A DNA stretch of 43,856 nucleotides from Candidatus Brockarchaeota archaeon (GTDB lineage: Archaea; Thermoproteota; EX4484-205; JAAOZP01), in the NCBI GenBank assembly GCA_017601225.1, contig JAFNIX010000015.1:1-43856 (forward strand). The letters run 5' to 3'. The notes beneath the pieces were generated by a model, which saw only the letters and a program-made list of their open reading frames with translations, had not been told where the DNA came from and did no database searches. A program made the translations under genes and the position numbers. Below, in pieces: positions 32,693 to 41,811 of this stretch (position 1 is the stretch's first letter; each line of letters opens with the position of its first letter).

Positions 32693-32869
32693 CAAACTGG
32701 ATTTAAGTAATTGGAACAAGGTTGAATATAAAGTTATTCTTACACCCTCTTCAACAGTCAACCTCATTTTCGAAAGACACGTCTCTTCTTGATTTCCAGC
32801 ATACTCCTATTTTTATAGTTGGTAATCCTTCCCCATACCCCTATCAGATTAACAAGCACTAACACTACG

Positions 32870-32878
32870 TTTATAAGG
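32870..32878 (+). promoter_or_regulatory. TATA box of the beta-helix protein gene
   Basis: TTTATAAGG is centred about 29 nt before TTG 32903. This supports that start, which gives a clean signal peptide, over the longer frame that opens at 32819. Confidence 0.5.
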
Positions 32879-32902
32879 CCGTTCCTAAGCTCTGCAAATA
32901 TC

Positions 32903-34621
32903 TTGAAAAAACTCGTTTACCCGATGTTCCTAACGCTCGCATTGTTTACTTTACAGAATGCAAGCAACCAGTTCCTCGCATCACCAGAGGAAGCATATTC
33001 AGGCGTTTCTAAAAATAATGCTGAAAAAATTTTTTCAATCCAGACGGCAATCAACGCGGCGGTTGACGGGGACACCATATATGTTCCGTCCGGCACATAT
33101 ATGGAGAATCTTAAGATAAACAAGTCTGTTAAACTTATAGCTAACGGAACAGTTGAATTGACTCCAGTTAATCCCGGAGAGAGCGTTATAGAAATCCTTA
33201 AAGATAATGTTTTCCTGACTGGTTTTACAATCTTAAACGCTAGAGGAATATGCGGAATACGCGTTAAAAGATCTGTTGGTTACAGGATTATTGGCAACAG
33301 GATTTTAGGGGGAGATTACGGATTGCTGATTAACAGTTCAAGTAGAGGTTTAGTTGAAGAAAACGATGTTAAAGGATGTCTTTTCGGAATATACTTTCAA
33401 GAATCCTCCGAGGACACGATTGTTCGGAATAATGTAGAGACAAGTAAATACGGAATTATTCTCTCACTGTGTTTAAGCAGCACTGTTTTTAGAAACAGGG
33501 TTGTCAATTGCACGTATGGCCTGTATAACCACATATCGGATAGAAGCAACATATCGAGAAACATTTTTCAAAATAACATGATGGGGATAGTGGTTGCAAG
33601 GTCTAGGGCAGATAAGATATTGCTGAACGAGGCACTTGATAACTTTTACGGAATGCACATAGATTACGCGCAGGGAATCATTACCTACGGGAACATCGTT
33701 ATGGGTGGCCTAATAGGCGTAAAAATCCAGAATTCGCAAAACATTACGATAACGAACAATACTGCATGCTTTTCCACGAACAATATCGCTATTGAATCCA
33801 GCGTCAACATAACTATTTTAAAAAACACTCTGATGAATGCGAAAGGGCATGGCGTTACTATGTATGAAACATTCAACAGCACGCTATCTATGAATACTGT
33901 CTCCTTCTGCCGCGTGGGAATTTCTATCGAAAACAGCCGTTCAACAACTATTGTAAACAACTCTTTAAAGCAGAATTCCTATGGGCTGTTCCTCTTCCGC
34001 TCATCTGAGGCCAAGCTATTTAGCAACAAGTGTGACAACAGTACGGTTGCAGATTTCTATTCTGAAGGCGCGGAAAAAATTATAGTTAAAAAACTAGAAA
34101 TAAATGCTTATGGTAATATTAATGAAATCTCCTTCACCTACCAGGGGGACGTTTCCATAAAGGGATCCAGGCCGATTGAGCTGGAGACAGTTAGGCTTCT
34201 AGGCGGCTTCTTAAACATCACTCTATCCTCCGGAGGATGGATAAGGCTTAACCTAACATACAACTTGAAAGATATTCAGGATATTCGGAAGGAGGAGCCT
34301 GTCCTCTACCATTGGACGGGGAACGGGTGGAAAACCGTGAGAGGCTCTTTAAAAGAGGAGTCTTCTTTAAAGGGCTCAGCGTCTTTTCTATTGACTGAAA
34401 CCGGAATCTACGTGTTAGGGGCGGGTGAGAAAACTGTAGAACAATTCCCCCCGGTTATTGGAGTGCTCATCGTTATAATTCTCGTCATCAGCTCCTACAC
34501 CCTTCTAAGAACCCTTAAACGTAGAGAGCTTAAAGCCGGGCTATTCTCCTGTTTCTTCTCTTTTTCTCAACACTTCCCTTATGACTGTTATCAGGTAGGC
34601 CATAGTACCATATCCCACTAA
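32903..34621 (+). CDS. Secreted, membrane-anchored parallel beta-helix (NosD/PbH1) repeat protein
   Basis: 572 residues if started at TTG 32903, opening MKKLVYPMFLTLALF as a signal peptide. About residues 50-395 consist of short repeats with regularly spaced N, G and I/V positions (for example NNVETSKYGI and RNRVVNCTYGL), typical of a right-handed beta-helix as in NosD or pectate-lyase-like proteins. An extracytoplasmic region then leads to one helix (VIGVLIVIILVISSY) and a basic stop-transfer (RTLKRRELKAG). No catalytic set is evident, so it may be a surface binding protein or polysaccharide lyase-like enzyme. The last 27 codons run antisense into the next gene; the frame may have lost an earlier stop. 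Confidence 0.78.
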   Translation: MKKLVYPMFLTLALFTLQNASNQFLASPEEAYSGVSKNNAEKIFSIQTAINAAVDGDTIYVPSGTYMENLKINKSVKLIANGTVELTPVNPGESVIEILKDNVFLTGFTILNARGICGIRVKRSVGYRIIGNRILGGDYGLLINSSSRGLVEENDVKGCLFGIYFQESSEDTIVRNNVETSKYGIILSLCLSSTVFRNRVVNCTYGLYNHISDRSNISRNIFQNNMMGIVVARSRADKILLNEALDNFYGMHIDYAQGIITYGNIVMGGLIGVKIQNSQNITITNNTACFSTNNIAIESSVNITILKNTLMNAKGHGVTMYETFNSTLSMNTVSFCRVGISIENSRSTTIVNNSLKQNSYGLFLFRSSEAKLFSNKCDNSTVADFYSEGAEKIIVKKLEINAYGNINEISFTYQGDVSIKGSRPIELETVRLLGGFLNITLSSGGWIRLNLTYNLKDIQDIRKEEPVLYHWTGNGWKTVRGSLKEESSLKGSASFLLTETGIYVLGAGEKTVEQFPPVIGVLIVIILVISSYTLLRTLKRRELKAGLFSCFFSFSQHFPYDCYQVGHSTISH

Positions 34622-34780
34622 CGCGATGCTGGTAAATGAAAGAGCTACTTGGATTACGACAAGACTTGTTAACCTAGCTGGATTATAGCCTTGTCTAACG
34701 TACCACACGTTGTATAAACCGGTAAGAAAAGATAGCAGATAGACCAGAACCCCGATGAGCATTGCTTTCTTAGGACTCAT
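34541..34780 (-). CDS. Small membrane protein at the end of the ABC importer operon
   Basis: 79 residues from ATG 34780, which lies 4 nt after the ATPase stop; longer frames would overlap that gene. Two hydrophobic helices (about 6-28 and 36-65) with a basic, charged C-terminus (REVLRKREETGE). It contains the motif NVWYVRQGYNP between the helices. I do not recognise the family. Its position behind the importer genes suggests an accessory or assembly role, or simple co-expression. Its 3' end overlaps the convergent beta-helix gene by 81 nt, which is unusually long. Confidence 0.62.
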   Translation of the reverse strand: MSPKKAMLIGVLVYLLSFLTGLYNVWYVRQGYNPARLTSLVVIQVALSFTSIALVGYGTMAYLITVIREVLRKREETGE

Positions 34781-34784
34781 TCTA

Positions 34785-35777
34785 CTAAGACCTTTCGTAG
34801 AGCCAGCATTTAACCCAGTGCCCCGAGGTTGCTTCAAACTCGGGCGGCTCCTCCTTAAAACACTTGTCGAAGGCGAGTGGACAGCGTGGGGAGAACCTGC
34901 AGCATATTGGAGGGTTTACCAGTGCAGGAGGCTCGCCTGGCGGAACTTCTTTAAACCTGTTCCTGTTCTCCGGATTCGGGTCAGGGGTAGCCGTTAGCAA
35001 GGCCTTAGTATAAGGATGTAAAGGATTCCTCAAGACTTCTTGCGTGGAAGCCTTCTCCATAACATGGCCAGCATACATTATTAACGCCCATTCTGAGAAG
35101 AACCTTGTTGTTGCAAGATCATGCGTTATGTATATTACGCTAAGCCTAAGCCTTTCCTGAAGTCTTCTCAACAATGTCAGTATCTCGATACGTACAGAGG
35201 CGTCAAGCATGGACACGGGCTCGTCGGCAATTATCAGTTTGGGTTCAAGAATTATCGCCCTTGCAATAGCAACCCTCTGCAACTGGCCGCCGCTAAGCAT
35301 ATGGGGATACTTATAAGCAAAATCTTCTACTGGCGTAAGCCTAACTTCTTCAAGAACCTTAAACACCCTCTCAGCTCTCTTCTCTTTAGACTCAACAGCA
35401 TTATGGATGAGAAGAGGCTCCTCTAACGACCTGAATATCGTGAAATGAGAAGCAAAGGCGCCGAACGGGTCTTGTTGAACCAGACCAGTCATCCTCCTGT
35501 ACCATTTAAGGTCATTAGCCTTAATATGCGTCACATCCTTCCCTTGGAACAAGATTCTACCACCGTTAGGCTCGTAAAGCCTTATAATGGTCTTTCCCAG
35601 AGTCGTCTTTCCACTTCCGCTCTCTCCAACGAGTGACACGGCCTTACCCTCATCCAAGCTGAAGGTGACGCCGTCAACCGCTTTTACGTAGTACACCTTG
35701 GAGCTTAAAAAACCCCTTCTTATTTCAAACCACTTCTTTAAGTCTTCTAATTCAAGCAATTTGCCGTCAGAACTCAT
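34785..35777 (-). CDS. Peptide/oligosaccharide ABC importer ATPase (OppF/DppF type)
   Basis: 330 residues. Walker A is GESGSGKTT, the signature is LSGGQLQRVAIARAI and Walker B is KLIIADEP. The C-terminal oligopeptide-transporter extension ends with CRFSPRCPLAFDKC, a cysteine-rich motif that binds a [4Fe-4S] cluster in some members. The protein powers uptake together with the OppD-like ATPase encoded upstream, whose stop overlaps this start by 4 nt. The pair fits family-5 substrate importers, which in archaea carry peptides or cello-/manno-oligosaccharides. Confidence 0.94.
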   Translation of the reverse strand: MSSDGKLLELEDLKKWFEIRRGFLSSKVYYVKAVDGVTFSLDEGKAVSLVGESGSGKTTLGKTIIRLYEPNGGRILFQGKDVTHIKANDLKWYRRMTGLVQQDPFGAFASHFTIFRSLEEPLLIHNAVESKEKRAERVFKVLEEVRLTPVEDFAYKYPHMLSGGQLQRVAIARAIILEPKLIIADEPVSMLDASVRIEILTLLRRLQERLRLSVIYITHDLATTRFFSEWALIMYAGHVMEKASTQEVLRNPLHPYTKALLTATPDPNPENRNRFKEVPPGEPPALVNPPICCRFSPRCPLAFDKCFKEEPPEFEATSGHWVKCWLYERS

Positions 35778-36745
35778 CTCCCATCACCGTAAAGCCAGCA
35801 CCTAACAAAATGGTCTTCACCAACTTTAAACATGGCTGGTTCCTCAGCACTACATTTGCTCCATGCAAACCTGCATCTGGGGTGGAACTTGCATCCTGAG
35901 GGAGGGTCTATCAAGCTCGGTGGCGCCCCGCTTATAAACTCAGGCTTCCTATCAGTTCTGAGTGTTGGAACGCTTAATAGGAGACCTTTTGAATACGGGT
36001 GCTTAGGTTCAGTGTAGAAAACGTCTGCGCTTGAGAGCTCAACCATCTTACCGGCGTATATGACTGCAACCCTGTTTGCAAGCTCGCTTGCAAGACCCAA
36101 GTCATGAGTTATAAAGATATAGCTGAGCCTGAACTCGTTTTTAATCCTCTTTAAAAGGTTGATTATGTTTGCCTGAGTTAGTACGTCTAGTGCTGAAGTC
36201 GGCTCGTCGAGAATAACTATCTCCGGGTTGGTTATGAGAGCCATTGCGATAGCAGCCCTCTGCTTCATCCCACCGCTCAGCTCGAACGGATATCTTTCAG
36301 CAAAAGCACTTGGCATACCCATGAGCTCCATAAGCTGCCTAGCTTTTTCTATAGCCTTTTTCTTCTCCACATGGTCGTGGATAATTAGTGGCTCAGCCAC
36401 CTGATACCCTATTCTATACACGGGATTAAAGGAGTTCATAGCACCTTGGAAGACGATGGATATTTTCCTCCATCTTATTTCCCTCCGGAAAGTCTCCTCA
36501 TCCAGATCCATAACATTCCTACCGTTAAGGATTATTTCCCCCTCGTATGTATGAATGTTTCTAGGAAGCACTCTAACTAAGGCGCGTGCAAGAGTGCTCT
36601 TCCCACAGCCGGATTCGCCTACAACCGCCAGCACATCCTCCTTCTTCAGGTCGAAATTCACATCATCTAAAGCCTTCACTATCCCTTTTCTAGTCCGATA
36701 GTAAAGCTTGAGGTCGTGAACTGATAAAACAGTTTCGCTACTCAT
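35774..36745 (-). CDS. Peptide/oligosaccharide ABC importer ATPase (OppD/DppD type)
   Basis: 323 residues. Walker A is GESGCGKST, the signature LSGGMKQRAAIAMAL and Walker B VILDEPTSALD. The C-terminal extension holds CKFHPRCRFAWSKC, matching the oligopeptide transporter family. It is the partner of the OppF-type ATPase, and the heterodimer would sit on the cytoplasmic side of the two permease subunits. The gene begins 4 nt after the permease C stop and overlaps the next gene by 4 nt, so translation is probably coupled throughout. Confidence 0.94.
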   Translation of the reverse strand: MSSETVLSVHDLKLYYRTRKGIVKALDDVNFDLKKEDVLAVVGESGCGKSTLARALVRVLPRNIHTYEGEIILNGRNVMDLDEETFRREIRWRKISIVFQGAMNSFNPVYRIGYQVAEPLIIHDHVEKKKAIEKARQLMELMGMPSAFAERYPFELSGGMKQRAAIAMALITNPEIVILDEPTSALDVLTQANIINLLKRIKNEFRLSYIFITHDLGLASELANRVAVIYAGKMVELSSADVFYTEPKHPYSKGLLLSVPTLRTDRKPEFISGAPPSLIDPPSGCKFHPRCRFAWSKCSAEEPAMFKVGEDHFVRCWLYGDGR

Positions 36746-36749
36746 TTTT

Positions 36750-38135
36750 CTACAGCTCCTTAAGCTTAGGATTAACTATCTTCTCAAGAGCCATACCTAT
36801 AAGTGCGAAGGCGATTGCGGTCAGTATAAGCATGAAAGCAGGTTCTAAAACCCAGTAATAAAGACCTTTGTAAAAAGCACCATTACTCTGCGCGTCACTT
36901 ATAATCTTCCCCCAAGTCGGAAGGAATGGGTCTCCTAATCCAAGGTATGACAGTCCGGCTTCGAGAAAGACGAATCCGGGTACAGCCGATATCATTCCCG
37001 GCACTACTGGAGGCAGGATCTTCGGTATCACGTAGAAGAGTATTAGCCTTCCATTACTGGCTCCATAGGCCTGCGCTGCTTCAATGTACGGGTAACTCTT
37101 AATCTGCATAACAAGTATGCGGGTGCCCTTTATTCCGAGTGAAAAGATGTTTAGAACTATTACGCTTACAAGGATGACTACGAGGTCTATCTTATAGAAT
37201 GTTGTGAGCAATATTAGAATCGGTAGAAAGGGAAGAATAGCGTTTATCTCAACTATTCTTTGTATCACCGTGTCAACTTTGCCCAAGTACCAACCGCTTA
37301 CTGTGCCTATTATAAGGTTTAATACTGTCGTAAGTATCGCGGTCGTAAGCCCGAAGGACATGGCTATTGGAGTACCCCAGAGCAACCCTATTATTAAAGG
37401 CCTTCTAAGATGATCCGTGCCTGCCAATCCGTATACGCTGCCATATACCACAAGCTCTGCATCAAAAACATCGTTCTCGTTAAGAATAGTCTCGAAACGT
37501 ATACCATACCTGCCTTTTAAAACCCGTGGATCCAGCGAGTACTCTGCGAAAAGACCTTTCTCAACGGTTACCATGAAGTTAGGCTTCCCACCAACCTTGC
37601 TTTCAAAAAGCCCACTCAGCCTTAGCTCGAGGCCTAGGTCATTGCTTAGATAAAGCCGGTCATCAGGCCGTCTCAAAGTATGTTTCTTCACTAAAAACTC
37701 TTCACCATCCGGTCTCAACCAGTATATGTCGACTACAGGTTTCTCAGAATAACTCGAGTTGAAGAATACTATGAGCTCAGATGGGAAATCGTCATAATCG
37801 TAGTTGAAATAGGCAACCCATGAGGCAGCTATCCTACCGTCTCCGAGAAGACGTCTAGATACTTCTGCATTCGCCAGTGAAACAGTAATAGTGCGAGGCA
37901 GCCTTTTTCCGATGAAAACCTCAATCCACTCTGGTTGAGCATTCCTAGGATTCTTAGTCCACATCTCGCTGGATCTCCAAGCGTTAATCGCCTCCGGCAA
38001 CGGTATTGTAACAATAGTGTAAATGGAGAGAACTATTAAGAAGACAAGTATTAATACTCCTAGAACCGCAGATTTGTAGCTTAAAACCTCTTGCAAAACA
38101 CCTTTAAAGCCACGGCTGTGTTTTGAAGAACTCAT
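36750..38135 (-). CDS. ABC importer permease (OppC/DppC type) with a large extracytoplasmic insert
   Basis: 461 residues from ATG 38135, where GGTGG lies upstream in the tail of the previous gene; the frame opens earlier, at 38219, but that would overlap permease B by 82 nt. The usual OppC length is about 300. The extra 180-200 residues lie between the first helix (about 22-45) and the rest, forming a beta-rich domain outside the membrane (from about residue 60 to 245). The conserved permease coupling segment is AVPGFVFLEAGLSYLGLG near the C-terminus. The insert may dock the binding protein. It is translated after permease B with a 2-nt gap. Confidence 0.9.
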   Translation of the reverse strand: MSSSKHSRGFKGVLQEVLSYKSAVLGVLILVFLIVLSIYTIVTIPLPEAINAWRSSEMWTKNPRNAQPEWIEVFIGKRLPRTITVSLANAEVSRRLLGDGRIAASWVAYFNYDYDDFPSELIVFFNSSYSEKPVVDIYWLRPDGEEFLVKKHTLRRPDDRLYLSNDLGLELRLSGLFESKVGGKPNFMVTVEKGLFAEYSLDPRVLKGRYGIRFETILNENDVFDAELVVYGSVYGLAGTDHLRRPLIIGLLWGTPIAMSFGLTTAILTTVLNLIIGTVSGWYLGKVDTVIQRIVEINAILPFLPILILLTTFYKIDLVVILVSVIVLNIFSLGIKGTRILVMQIKSYPYIEAAQAYGASNGRLILFYVIPKILPPVVPGMISAVPGFVFLEAGLSYLGLGDPFLPTWGKIISDAQSNGAFYKGLYYWVLEPAFMLILTAIAFALIGMALEKIVNPKLKEL

Positions 38136-38137
38136 GC

Positions 38138-39202
38138 TCAACCACCCCATACTTTTACTCTTGGATCTAGAAAGGCGTAAATAATATCCAGCGTTAAAAC
38201 CGTCAAGGTTAGAAGCCACGCGTATATTGCCACCTCCCCAACTATAACCGGTGGATCAGGGTAGGAAAGGGCTGATGCCAAGAGCATCCCTAGGCCAGGC
38301 CAGTCGAAAACCGTCTCCGTTATTATAGCACCGCCCCATGAACCGATAATGGCAAAGGAAAGCCCCGTTATTATCGACGGTAAAGTTGGCCTCATAACAT
38401 AACCCATGTCCACCTGCCTAGGTGGAAGACCTTTTGCTTTAGCCACCTCCACGTAATCCTCCGTCGAAAATATGAGGAAGAAGGTTCTGTTTGAATAAAG
38501 CCCTAAGAACAATCCTGCTATTATCCATGAAAGCATCGGCAGTACCATGTGTTTCAAGACAGACAAGGAGTAGAGCACAGGATCTTTAGGCGGAGGATAA
38601 TCCACCATCCCGCCCGGTGGGAGAATATGAAGCCAAGTGTAGAAAATTAGTATTAGAAAAATCCCGTAAACCCAGCCAGGTATTACGGATGTGGGCGCCA
38701 GCGCTGATATTGCCCTGTCTATTTTTGAGCCGTATTTCCTAGCTATTAAGAGTCCCCCTAAAAGAGTTGTGAAGAAATTTATGATGGTTACTGATGTGAA
38801 GAGCATGATTGTCTGGGGCAGCCTCTCCAAGATTATCAGCCTAACCTGTTTAGAACCGCTGTCGCTAGTCAAATAGAGGGCTGTTCCTAAGTCTAGAGTT
38901 AATGCGTTTTTCAAGTGGTATAGGCTTCTTATTAAAAAAGGCGTGTTAAGCCCCCTAGCCTCCAATGCAGCCTGGTACATGCTGTCTATGATCTTCTGCT
39001 TCTCGGAAGCAGTTAGACCTTGGAAAGCAGGATTATTCCTAACGTTCATGGTGATGCTCATCAAAAGGTCTGACTTAACCATCTCATCTATAAGGCCTCC
39101 GAAGTTAGCCAGTAAAATAGAGATGTATACGGCTACGACAAGGCTTATAAGCAGTAGAACTGTCCTCTTAACAACGAATTTTAAGAATCCTTTGGGAATC
39201 AT
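38138..39202 (-). CDS. ABC importer permease (OppB/DppB type)
   Basis: 354 residues with six transmembrane helices predicted by eye, the first at about residues 12-32, and a long loop before the permease core. The conserved coupling segment is KAKGLPPRQVDMGYVMRPTL, and a GGAIITETVFDWPGLGMLL segment follows, both typical of OppB. It starts at ATG 39202 with GGTGA about 10 nt upstream. The gap of 73 nt from the binding protein gene holds T-rich stretches (about 39217-39260, minus strand) that could reduce read-through, which is commonly seen when the binding protein is needed in excess. Confidence 0.93.
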   Translation of the reverse strand: MIPKGFLKFVVKRTVLLLISLVVAVYISILLANFGGLIDEMVKSDLLMSITMNVRNNPAFQGLTASEKQKIIDSMYQAALEARGLNTPFLIRSLYHLKNALTLDLGTALYLTSDSGSKQVRLIILERLPQTIMLFTSVTIINFFTTLLGGLLIARKYGSKIDRAISALAPTSVIPGWVYGIFLILIFYTWLHILPPGGMVDYPPPKDPVLYSLSVLKHMVLPMLSWIIAGLFLGLYSNRTFFLIFSTEDYVEVAKAKGLPPRQVDMGYVMRPTLPSIITGLSFAIIGSWGGAIITETVFDWPGLGMLLASALSYPDPPVIVGEVAIYAWLLTLTVLTLDIIYAFLDPRVKVWGG

Positions 39203-39275
39203 CTATTATTAGTCACCCTAACCATTTTTTCCAAGAGGGAAAAAAGAGGGGGATAAAAACTTTTCTGACGCACAG

Positions 39276-41738
39276 CTACTTCTTTTTCTTCCTAAGGAAT
39301 AGGACTGCAACTATGACGATGACCACTATTACCGCGACTATACCAGCTATCGCTTCATACCAAATTCTGAACACGGCTCTGACAGTGTGAGGCTTATCCG
39401 TTGTAACAGTTATGGACGCAGAGGCTTCCTTCTCGACCCCGTCTACAACCCATTTTTCAAGGATGCTTAGGAAGCCCGGTTTAGCCGTTATCGTTACTGT
39501 TTCACGCCCAAGGTATTCGTGTGTACCCGGCTCAGGATCTGTTGTTCCACCACCCTCCACCGAGATGACGAGCTCACGCTGAAGCAGCTTCCGGAACGGT
39601 TTTAGGACTGCGGTTTTCGCCATTACGTCGGCAACCTCCAAGTAGTATGGGCCTGCACCGACCCAGAAATGCTTATACGTGGTATACCATTTTTTGAGCG
39701 CATTATACCTAGCTCTTGCCTCCTCAACAGTTATGTACCGGCTGTTAAGCTCTTTGAAAGGAATGTAGCCTTCAGCTATGGCTTCATCCAGGGTTGTTGA
39801 AAGAATCTCTAGGCTCGGGCCAGCGATGTAGTTCATCCATTCAACATTCTTCTTCATAGCCTTATCTTGGCCGAAGGCTAATACGCCCTTCTCCTCAGCC
39901 TTTACACCTATAGCGGTGGTGTGCCATGGTCCGGCTAGACCCACGTAAGCACTGGCTATCAGCTCAGCATCCATGTTCGTGTAGTCAGTGTACCACTCTA
40001 TTTTCAACGGGTGCTCGCTCACGATCCTCCAGGCTTTGAAGACTTCCCTCCAGGATTGGAATGAGCCAACGTAGGCCTCGTCATAGAGAGGGCTTTTGTC
40101 ACTGGCTCTCTCGAAGTTGATTGGCCAGCTCCAAACCCAGTCGGCTAGGCTCATGACCGTCCCGTCGTGGTATTCAATCTTGCCTATTATGTCCTCGTAT
40201 TCCGCAACTATCTTAACCTTGGCACTGGTAACACCAGCCTCTCCAGCCGTCACAACCTTCTTGTTTTCAACATCCCAAGCGTACCATGCGTCGGAAGGAA
40301 TGGTGACGCTGTCTACAAATGTCAGGGTCAGCCAGTTCTGGCTTTCAGGGTTCTGGAATGTTAAGAGACCCTTCACGGCTTCTATCGTAACGCTTTTAAC
40401 GAAGCCGGTTGGTATTGGTAGGCCGCTCTTAGGATCGCTTAGGAAAGCAGGCATACCCGTGGCTGAGCTCACCATGCCATCGTATATCCAGTTTGATCCC
40501 GATATGGGGTTCCATGCGTCGCCGGTTAAAACATCTGAGCTGCCTATTTTCACGGACCCGCCTCTAGTACCACCACGGTTCAATGTGAACGCCCATATTC
40601 CGACCCAGTATCCTCCAGAGTAGTCGGCAACAGCATTTATCTCCTTCCTCTTAACCCAGGCTGCAGTCTGGTCGACAAGCCAGACCCTAACAGAGTCTTT
40701 AAGCGCCAGCTCGAAAGCCCTACTCATCCACGCTGTCCTCTCCTCTATCGTTGTGAATTTCTTTTCAGCAAGTTTATCAGCCAGTTCGCTGAACTCTGGA
40801 GAAGGCTTGTACGAAGCCCACAGAGGGCTGATTGACGCCATGCCAGACTTGTCGCTATAGAAGAACTGGAAGTTGTCGGAATCATCCCTTGAAACCACTG
40901 TTGTCACCCAGCCTCCTGTGTAGAGGTGCCATCTTCCCTCAGCAGGATTACCCCTCATCCATATCGGAGAGGCTTCTCTCGAAGTCTTGTACTGCCTATC
41001 CACTGTGAACCCAAGCTTCTCCAGTTGTGTAGAAACGTAATCTCCTATCTGCCTCCTAGTGTCCTCGGTCCTTATGATGAATTTTAAGACGATGGGTTCA
41101 CCTTTGTAAAGCCACTTTCCATCCTTGTACTCCACATCTGGCTCCTTCGCCAACTCTTCAAATATTATTTGCTTTGCCTTATCGAAGTTGTACGCATAGT
41201 TAGCCTCAATGCTTTTAATCACACTCTCGTGCCTCTTGTAGTCCGGGAAACCGTTGCACACTGGGACAAACTTGGGTATTGCTAGACCACCCATGATCTC
41301 GTCTACAATATACTGCCTGTCTACAAGCATGTTCATCGCTTCTCTTATCTTCGGGTTGTAGAAGGGGTTGAACTTGCCGTCCAAGGTTGTTGGTCCAACA
41401 GGGTTAAAGGTCAGCTCATTGTACAAGCCGTATGAAAAATCGTAGGATAACGCAGGCGACTCCCTTACTCTTCGGAAAAGTGCAGGATCACCTATATCCT
41501 TAAAATAGATGTCCATGTCTCCTTTCTCCATCATTTCAACAGCCTTAGCTGCCTCCGTTACTCTGAAGAAGACGACTTCGTCAAACCATCCGTACTTATA
41601 GATGGTATACTCTTCTGGCGCGGAAATAGTTGTAACAGCGGGTGCTAGAGCCTGGAACAACATCAGAAGAATCAGTATGGATGCTGCGCATACTGCTATA
41701 TTGTTCTTTAAACCCTGCCGAATCATTTTTCTTATCAT
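39276..41738 (-). CDS. Family 5 extracellular solute-binding protein, C-terminal membrane anchor
   Basis: 820 residues: a signal peptide (residues 1-38), the SBP_bac_5 fold (about 45-720) with FNPFYNPKIREAMNMLVDRQ, typical of the first lobe, then a short beta domain (VISVEGGGTTDPEPGTHEY through VTTDKPHTVRAVF) resembling the bacterial repeat type used as a spacer. A final helix and KKKK tail anchor it. It is larger than common 500-600-residue binding proteins because of extra loops. The leaderless start at ATG 41738 lies 25 nt from the TATA centre (TTTATAAA, 41759-41766). It supplies substrate to the importer; whether peptide or oligosaccharide is unclear. Confidence 0.93.
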   Translation of the reverse strand: MIRKMIRQGLKNNIAVCAASILILLMLFQALAPAVTTISAPEEYTIYKYGWFDEVVFFRVTEAAKAVEMMEKGDMDIYFKDIGDPALFRRVRESPALSYDFSYGLYNELTFNPVGPTTLDGKFNPFYNPKIREAMNMLVDRQYIVDEIMGGLAIPKFVPVCNGFPDYKRHESVIKSIEANYAYNFDKAKQIIFEELAKEPDVEYKDGKWLYKGEPIVLKFIIRTEDTRRQIGDYVSTQLEKLGFTVDRQYKTSREASPIWMRGNPAEGRWHLYTGGWVTTVVSRDDSDNFQFFYSDKSGMASISPLWASYKPSPEFSELADKLAEKKFTTIEERTAWMSRAFELALKDSVRVWLVDQTAAWVKRKEINAVADYSGGYWVGIWAFTLNRGGTRGGSVKIGSSDVLTGDAWNPISGSNWIYDGMVSSATGMPAFLSDPKSGLPIPTGFVKSVTIEAVKGLLTFQNPESQNWLTLTFVDSVTIPSDAWYAWDVENKKVVTAGEAGVTSAKVKIVAEYEDIIGKIEYHDGTVMSLADWVWSWPINFERASDKSPLYDEAYVGSFQSWREVFKAWRIVSEHPLKIEWYTDYTNMDAELIASAYVGLAGPWHTTAIGVKAEEKGVLAFGQDKAMKKNVEWMNYIAGPSLEILSTTLDEAIAEGYIPFKELNSRYITVEEARARYNALKKWYTTYKHFWVGAGPYYLEVADVMAKTAVLKPFRKLLQRELVISVEGGGTTDPEPGTHEYLGRETVTITAKPGFLSILEKWVVDGVEKEASASITVTTDKPHTVRAVFRIWYEAIAGIVAVIVVIVIVAVLFLRKKKK

Positions 41739-41758
41739 AAATAGGGCTATGAAGGTAT

Positions 41759-41766
41759 TTTATAAA
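41759..41766 (-). promoter_or_regulatory. TATA box of the ABC importer operon
   Basis: TTTATAAA is centred 25 nt before ATG 41738 on the minus strand. It is the only strong promoter seen upstream of the six co-directional genes. Confidence 0.6.
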
Positions 41767-41811
41767 CATTTCTAGCTCAACCATCAGAAAAATGTAAACT
41801 AGAAAGACCAG

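Noticed and set aside
34785..36745. The two ABC ATPases as motors of the FtsX-like permeases
   Set aside because: Both have the C-terminal oligopeptide-transporter cysteine motif and overlap the Opp-type permease genes; FtsX/MacB partners are of the LolD/FtsE type and lack it.
40096..40623. 175-aa plus-strand frame inside the binding-protein gene
   Set aside because: Antisense to a gene with a clear signal peptide, family-5 motifs and a promoter; no own expression signals.
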